Below, piece by piece: positions 34,116 to 37,868 of a stretch of DNA of 37,868 bases. The notes under the pieces were generated by a model that was not told where the DNA came from, did not search any database, and was given only the letters and a program-made list of their open reading frames with translations. Positions within the stretch are counted from its first letter, which is position 1, and each line of letters starts with the position of its first letter. This stretch comes from a virus, in the IMG/VR virus record IMGVR_UViG_3300046012_000762, positions 1 through 37,868 of that record. One strand, written 5' to 3'. Position numbers and translations under genes: made by a program.

Positions 34116-34480
34116 TGCCCATGTTCCCCCGGGAAGGCTGGTGGCCTTTCTCGGATTGCAATGAAAGACAGTTTCATCACATCAATGAGAAACTGGAAGA
34201 AATTCTCCACAAGTTAGGAATGGTAATGGCAGCACAGGACGACGTAAATGCAGCTGTTGCAGCTTTACAGAACGAGGAGTCAGGGGTCGCAGCAGTAGCA
34301 GCCGACCTTCAGGGCGCCGTCACTAACATCCAGCAGGAACTGGCAGCTCTCCAGTCCCAGGGTGTGGACACCAGTGCACTGAATGCAGCTGTGGACGGCC
34401 TTCAGCAGCCGATGTCTGATCTCCAGAACGCGCAGGCATCTGTGGACGCGCTGGAGACCCCCGCACCTCCGGCCCAGTAA
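34115..34480 (+). CDS. coiled-coil protein, 121 aa
   Basis: TGATG start. After a Trp-rich N-terminus, residues 20-115 form a long Ala/Gln/Asp-rich coiled coil (DDVNAAVAALQNEESGVAAV ... VDTSALNAAVDGLQ) ending in PAPPAQ, a family common in actinophage structural modules. Likely trimeric or dimeric; role unknown. Confidence 0.75.
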   Translation: MPMFPREGWWPFSDCNERQFHHINEKLEEILHKLGMVMAAQDDVNAAVAALQNEESGVAAVAADLQGAVTNIQQELAALQSQGVDTSALNAAVDGLQQPMSDLQNAQASVDALETPAPPAQ

Positions 34481-34500
34481 CCACTCTCGCCATAGCAAAA

Positions 34501-34529
34501 GCCCGGGAACCCTGATTCCCGGGCTTTTT
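34501..34529 (+). terminator. rho-independent terminator
   Basis: GCCCGGGAA/TTCCCGGGC stem with loop CCCTGA, then TTTTT. Confidence 0.9.
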
Positions 34530-34564
34530 GCTGTATGCTATTAGCAAATAGAAGGGAACCACAC

Positions 34565-34723
34565 ATGCTTGCTGTTCTTGCGTTTGTCTCTGCTGTTGTA
34601 TCGGTTATCTTACTGATCGTTGGCGCCCACGCGCACCTGGCAGCTATCTTCCTGGCCCTTGCTGTTGGCCTGATTGCCCTGCACCTGGTGTACCCCTGGA
34701 CCCCTTGGGCCCGGCACCCGTGA
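34565..34723 (+). CDS. small membrane protein, 52 aa
   Basis: ATG with GAAGGGA 8-14 nt upstream. Two tightly spaced hydrophobic helices, then a short Trp/Pro/Arg end. Unknown function; GTGA overlap with the next micro-gene. Confidence 0.65.
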   Translation: MLAVLAFVSAVVSVILLIVGAHAHLAAIFLALAVGLIALHLVYPWTPWARHP

Positions 34724-34818
34724 GCGTAAGGCCCACGCCTCCCCGTATGCCGAGGATCCGGTCGCGTCCTCCCAGGGTAAAGCCGGCTCCCCCGAAAATG
34801 CCCCGTCCCGGACGGTAA
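34720..34818 (+). CDS. Pro/Arg-rich micropeptide, 32 aa
   Basis: GTGA overlap start. VSVRPTPPRMPRIRSRPPRV and similar up to the end: Pro, Arg and Lys with PRMPR/PKMPR repeats. Position just before portal and translational coupling favour a real gene. Confidence 0.5.
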   Translation: MSVRPTPPRMPRIRSRPPRVKPAPPKMPRPGR

Positions 34819-34828
34819 GTAAGAGACA

Positions 34829-36565
34829 ATGTCTATTGATTTCGTAAGCCCGTCCATGCGGGCTGCCGGCTCTGACTTAACTATTGCCGTCTCCCCCCTG
34901 GGCCTGATCGAGCTGTCGGACGAGGAGTTCGAGGTCCATGGGCCCCGTATGGCGCGCTACGCCCAGGCGTGGGGCTTCTACCTGGGTCACCACTGGGCCT
35001 ACCGGCGCGAGGCCGGTGAGCCCCAGCTGGTATTCAACTACGTCAAGGCACTGTCGGATTTCCTGACGAACTTCTCCTTCTCCCGGGGCATGACGTTCTC
35101 CTGTGACAAGGCGTTCCAGCACATCATCCCGGCCCTGCTGGACAGGGTGTGGACAGTGGACAACGCGAAGGAGCAGCTGCTGTGGGAGATGGGTAACATC
35201 GGCTCGGTAACGGGCGATGTCTTTGTTAAGGTAGCCTATGAGCCGGGGTACACCGACCCGGCTGGCCATGAGCATCCCGGGCGCGTGCTGATTCTGCCGA
35301 TCAATCCCTCCTTCGCTTTCCCGGAATGGCATCCTCACGCCAAGGGACGGATGATCCGCTTCAAGCTCAAGTACCGCTTCTGGGGAACTGCACCGGAGGG
35401 CACGCGCCAGGTCTACACCTACACCGAGATCATCACGGATGACGTGATCGAGGAGTACGTCAACGACGAGCTGATTGACCAGCGCCCCAATCCCCTGGGC
35501 TGCATCCCTATTGTGCATATCGCCAATCAGATCGCTTCGGCTTCTCCCTGGGGACTGTCTGACATCCAGGACCTGATCCCCCTGAACCGGGAGTACAACG
35601 AGAAAGCGACCGAGATCAGCGACATCATCAACTATCACGTCGCCCCGGTCACGATTATCACGGGTGGCAAGCCGGCCAATCTGGAAAAAGGCGCCAAGAA
35701 GGTCTGGGCCATGCAGTCCGATAAGGCCAAGATCTACAATCTTGAAGGGGGAGAAGCCGGTCTCCCTCCTGCCCTGGAATTCCTGGACCGCATCAAGATT
35801 GCCATGCATGAGATGTCCGGCGTGCCGGAGTCTGCCCTGGGTATGGCCCAGCCTATCTCCAATACCTCCGGCGTTGCGCTGTCCATTCAGTTCATGCCAA
35901 CCACTATGCGGTTTGCCCAGAAGAAAACCCAGTACGGCGTGGGCCTCCAGGAAATAAACCGGCTGGCGCTGCTGGTGCTGTTCACGCATGAGCCGGGGAC
36001 CGTTGTCTACGATCCGGACACGGACGGTATCAAGCAGAATGACCAGGCTGATGCCATTGACCCGGCTGACCCGGACGTGTACCACACGGACGTGGACTGG
36101 CACGACCCGCTTCCGGTAGACGCGCTGATCAAGCTGAACGAGATCCAGCTGAAGCTGGGCCTGGGGCTGGAATCCAAGAAGGGCGCCATGCGGGACCTCG
36201 GTGAGGAATTCCCGGACGAGAAGCTCCAGGAGCTGTTCGAGGAACTGATTACCGACGCTAAGCAGGCCGGCGCGCTCCAGATGCTCAAGGCACAGATTGA
36301 CGCTGCAACCATTCAGCTGACCGGGGTTATCCCCGAGGGAGCAGAGCCCGTTCCCCCGCAGGCGCCTCCTGGTGGCGCTAAGCCATCCTCCCCGTCAGCT
36401 GCTGCGCCGGATCCCCAGCTGCCTAAATCCCCCAGTATCCCGGGTATCAGCAGTCTCGGGAAGATTGTCGGCGCCGGCGGCAAAAACCTGATGGCTGACC
36501 TGGTAACCCAGGCTTACGGGACGCGCCTCCCCCAGAAGCGAGACCCGGATAAAGAAATTGATTGA
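34829..36565 (+). CDS. portal protein, 578 aa
   Basis: Forms the dodecameric DNA gate of the capsid. The typical portal layout is visible: N-terminal segment with YLGHHWAYRREAGEP, the clip/stem region, the helix near PLNREYNEKATEISDIINYH, and MHEMSGVPESALGMAQPISN, a signature of actinophage portals, then a Pro-rich C-terminal tail from about residue 505. Length is slightly above average because of that tail. RBS GTAAGTAAGAG is weak. Confidence 0.92.
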   Translation: MSIDFVSPSMRAAGSDLTIAVSPLGLIELSDEEFEVHGPRMARYAQAWGFYLGHHWAYRREAGEPQLVFNYVKALSDFLTNFSFSRGMTFSCDKAFQHIIPALLDRVWTVDNAKEQLLWEMGNIGSVTGDVFVKVAYEPGYTDPAGHEHPGRVLILPINPSFAFPEWHPHAKGRMIRFKLKYRFWGTAPEGTRQVYTYTEIITDDVIEEYVNDELIDQRPNPLGCIPIVHIANQIASASPWGLSDIQDLIPLNREYNEKATEISDIINYHVAPVTIITGGKPANLEKGAKKVWAMQSDKAKIYNLEGGEAGLPPALEFLDRIKIAMHEMSGVPESALGMAQPISNTSGVALSIQFMPTTMRFAQKKTQYGVGLQEINRLALLVLFTHEPGTVVYDPDTDGIKQNDQADAIDPADPDVYHTDVDWHDPLPVDALIKLNEIQLKLGLGLESKKGAMRDLGEEFPDEKLQELFEELITDAKQAGALQMLKAQIDAATIQLTGVIPEGAEPVPPQAPPGGAKPSSPSAAAPDPQLPKSPSIPGISSLGKIVGAGGKNLMADLVTQAYGTRLPQKRDPDKEID

Positions 36566-36648
36566 TTCTGCTAAGATATCCACAGAAAGCAAATACGTGA
36601 AACACCAGGGATCAACCCGGACAACTCCCCAGTTAAGGAAAAGAGATT

Positions 36649-37488
36649 ATGACTACGCCGGATAACACCGCACCTCCAGCCAGCGCAACCATGCCGGTCC
36701 AGCCCGGATGGTATGAGCAGGGCACGCCCGGTACTTCCAGCACCGGTCACACCGTGACCTTAACAGGTGCTTCTGGCAATACTGATCCCCGGCAGTTTTT
36801 TACTGCCGAGGATATCGAGAAGGCCCGGCGCGAGGAACGCGACAAGCTGTACGGCCGGATCTCCAAGGCAGACGATCGTTTCAAGACCCTGGAAGAGGAG
36901 ATCGGCACTCTCCGGGATGCTGCTGCCCAGCGCGCTGCTGCTGAGGCGCAGGCGCGCCAGGAGGCAGCAGAGACCCTGCGCATCAAGCAGGAAGAAGAAC
37001 TCTCCGCACGTGAGCTGATCCAGCAGCGTGAGCAGGAGTGGCAGCAGCGCTTCACCAAGTTCCAGGAGGAACAGGAGCGCGCCCGGGTCATGTACGAGAA
37101 GGACAAGGAGCATCTTGCCCTCAAGAATTACATCGAGCGCCGTGCCCGTGAGGAAATGGCAGCCGATAATATCGGTGATGAGCTTATTGATTTCATCACC
37201 GGCAATAATCCCGAAGAGGTCGAGGCGTCTATCGTTCTTCTTCGGGAAAAGACCAAGCGTATACTTGATGGTATACGGGAAGGCCAGCAGCAGGTCCGGG
37301 CAGGAATGCCGGGAGTTCAGGGCACTGGCCAGCCCCCCCTGGGGACACCGTTGGACAACCTTTCGGGACAGCAGAATCGCCAGATGTCACTAGAGGAAAT
37401 TGAAGCAATTCCTCAGTCCGAGTGGCACAAGTGGCGAGGAACATTTGGGCTTACCGGCTCAGGCAGCGACAAGGGACTCTACGCATAA
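36649..37488 (+). CDS. scaffold-like protein, 279 aa
   Basis: ATG with AAGGAAAAGAG upstream. Residues about 50-180 are a long charged coiled coil (EKARREERDKLYGRISKADD ... QEEQERARVMYEKDKEHLAL), flanked by disordered ends, between portal and major capsid genes: the position and build of a capsid scaffolding protein, which is expelled or cut during head assembly. Confidence 0.85.
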   Translation: MTTPDNTAPPASATMPVQPGWYEQGTPGTSSTGHTVTLTGASGNTDPRQFFTAEDIEKARREERDKLYGRISKADDRFKTLEEEIGTLRDAAAQRAAAEAQARQEAAETLRIKQEEELSARELIQQREQEWQQRFTKFQEEQERARVMYEKDKEHLALKNYIERRAREEMAADNIGDELIDFITGNNPEEVEASIVLLREKTKRILDGIREGQQQVRAGMPGVQGTGQPPLGTPLDNLSGQQNRQMSLEEIEAIPQSEWHKWRGTFGLTGSGSDKGLYA

Positions 37489-37518
37489 CCACATTTAAGA
37501 CCGAAAGGTTAAGAACAC

Positions 37519-37868
37519 ATGGCTGCTATTACCGGGAGCCCGTTCCTGTCAGCCTCTCCCACGGTTTACACAGGACCGAACACCTCTTTATCTGCCGCAG
37601 TGCAGACCATCTGGAGCAAGGAAATCCTGTTCCAGAGCATGCCGATTCTGCGCTTCGAGCAGTTTGCGGTGAAAAAGACTGAACTGGGCGTCCAGCCTGG
37701 TCTGTCTATTCACTTCATGCGTTACAACAACCTCGGTGCTGCCTCGCAGCTCGTGGAAGGCGTGCGCATGCAGACCGTGGCGCTGACCGCTTCCCAGTTC
37801 GACATCACCGTGGCTGAGCAGGGCTTCGCTATTGCCGTTTCCGAACTGCTGCTGAATGCATCTTTCGC
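37519..37868 (+). CDS. major capsid protein, N-terminal part
   Basis: Runs off the window after about 116 codons. The opening, with QTIWSKEILFQSMPILRFEQ and later VALTASQFDITVAEQGFAIA, matches the HK97-like major capsid start common in actinophages, and follows the scaffold gene as expected. A weak GAAAGG lies 12 nt upstream. Confidence 0.88.
   Translation, partial: MAAITGSPFLSASPTVYTGPNTSLSAAVQTIWSKEILFQSMPILRFEQFAVKKTELGVQPGLSIHFMRYNNLGAASQLVEGVRMQTVALTASQFDITVAEQGFAIAVSELLLNASF

Noticed and set aside
34877-36103. 408-codon open frame on the minus strand
   Set aside because: It is a mirror of the portal gene, caused by high GC content at third codon positions; no RBS, no recognisable protein.
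1-37868. Integrated prophage with integrase and attachment sites
   Set aside because: No integrase, excisionase or bacterial flanking genes are visible; tRNAs are in an array of phage type.

Overview
The window is a piece of a large, GC-rich (about 60% by eye) double-stranded DNA phage genome. It carries the head genes of a tailed phage in the usual order (terminase large subunit, portal, scaffold-like protein, start of the major capsid protein). It also has a WhiB-like regulator, frequent GTG starts, promoters of the TTGACA-N17/18-TANNNT kind and dozens of tRNA genes. Together these point to an actinobacterial host, most likely Streptomyces or a relative. The layout resembles the large tRNA-rich Streptomyces phages, but that placement is inference from memory and was not searched.

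Layout. (1) 1-730: the end of a forward operon, closed by a strong terminator. (2) 731-1519: a gene-free stretch with an AT-rich core, a large inverted repeat and palindromes, which is an origin candidate. (3) 1520-3446: a reverse operon of five genes led by a ParB-like protein. (4) 3524-10899: a long forward run of small, often 1-4 nt overlapping early/accessory genes (zinc-ribbon miniproteins, metallophosphoesterase, HTH proteins, HicA-like protein). (5) 10954-11331: two small reverse genes. (6) 11579-16465: lytic transglycosylase-like protein, membrane protein, WhiB-like regulator, VWA-domain protein and papain-like protease. (7) 16434-26206: an array of about 39 tRNA-type genes reading every amino acid, with an initiator-type tRNA, interleaved with an HNH gene, mini-genes and strongly folded spacers, and closed by a terminator. 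(8) 26259-28883: a probable lysis/membrane cassette and small genes. (9) 28959-37868: the virion structural module.

The most striking feature is the tRNA array. Almost every tRNA is followed by exactly one C after the discriminator base. What comes next is often one of two things: the start codon of a small gene, or the 5' strand of a 6-12 bp stem that closes the whole spacer and ends 2-5 nt before the next tRNA. The first arrangement would give mRNAs with a one-base leader after tRNA 3' processing. The second would release capped, folded RNAs.

A second theme is leaderless expression. Several operons have a -10 box ending 6-8 nt before an ATG or GTG with no ribosome binding site, and twice two such promoters stand back to back with their -35 boxes 4-5 bp apart.
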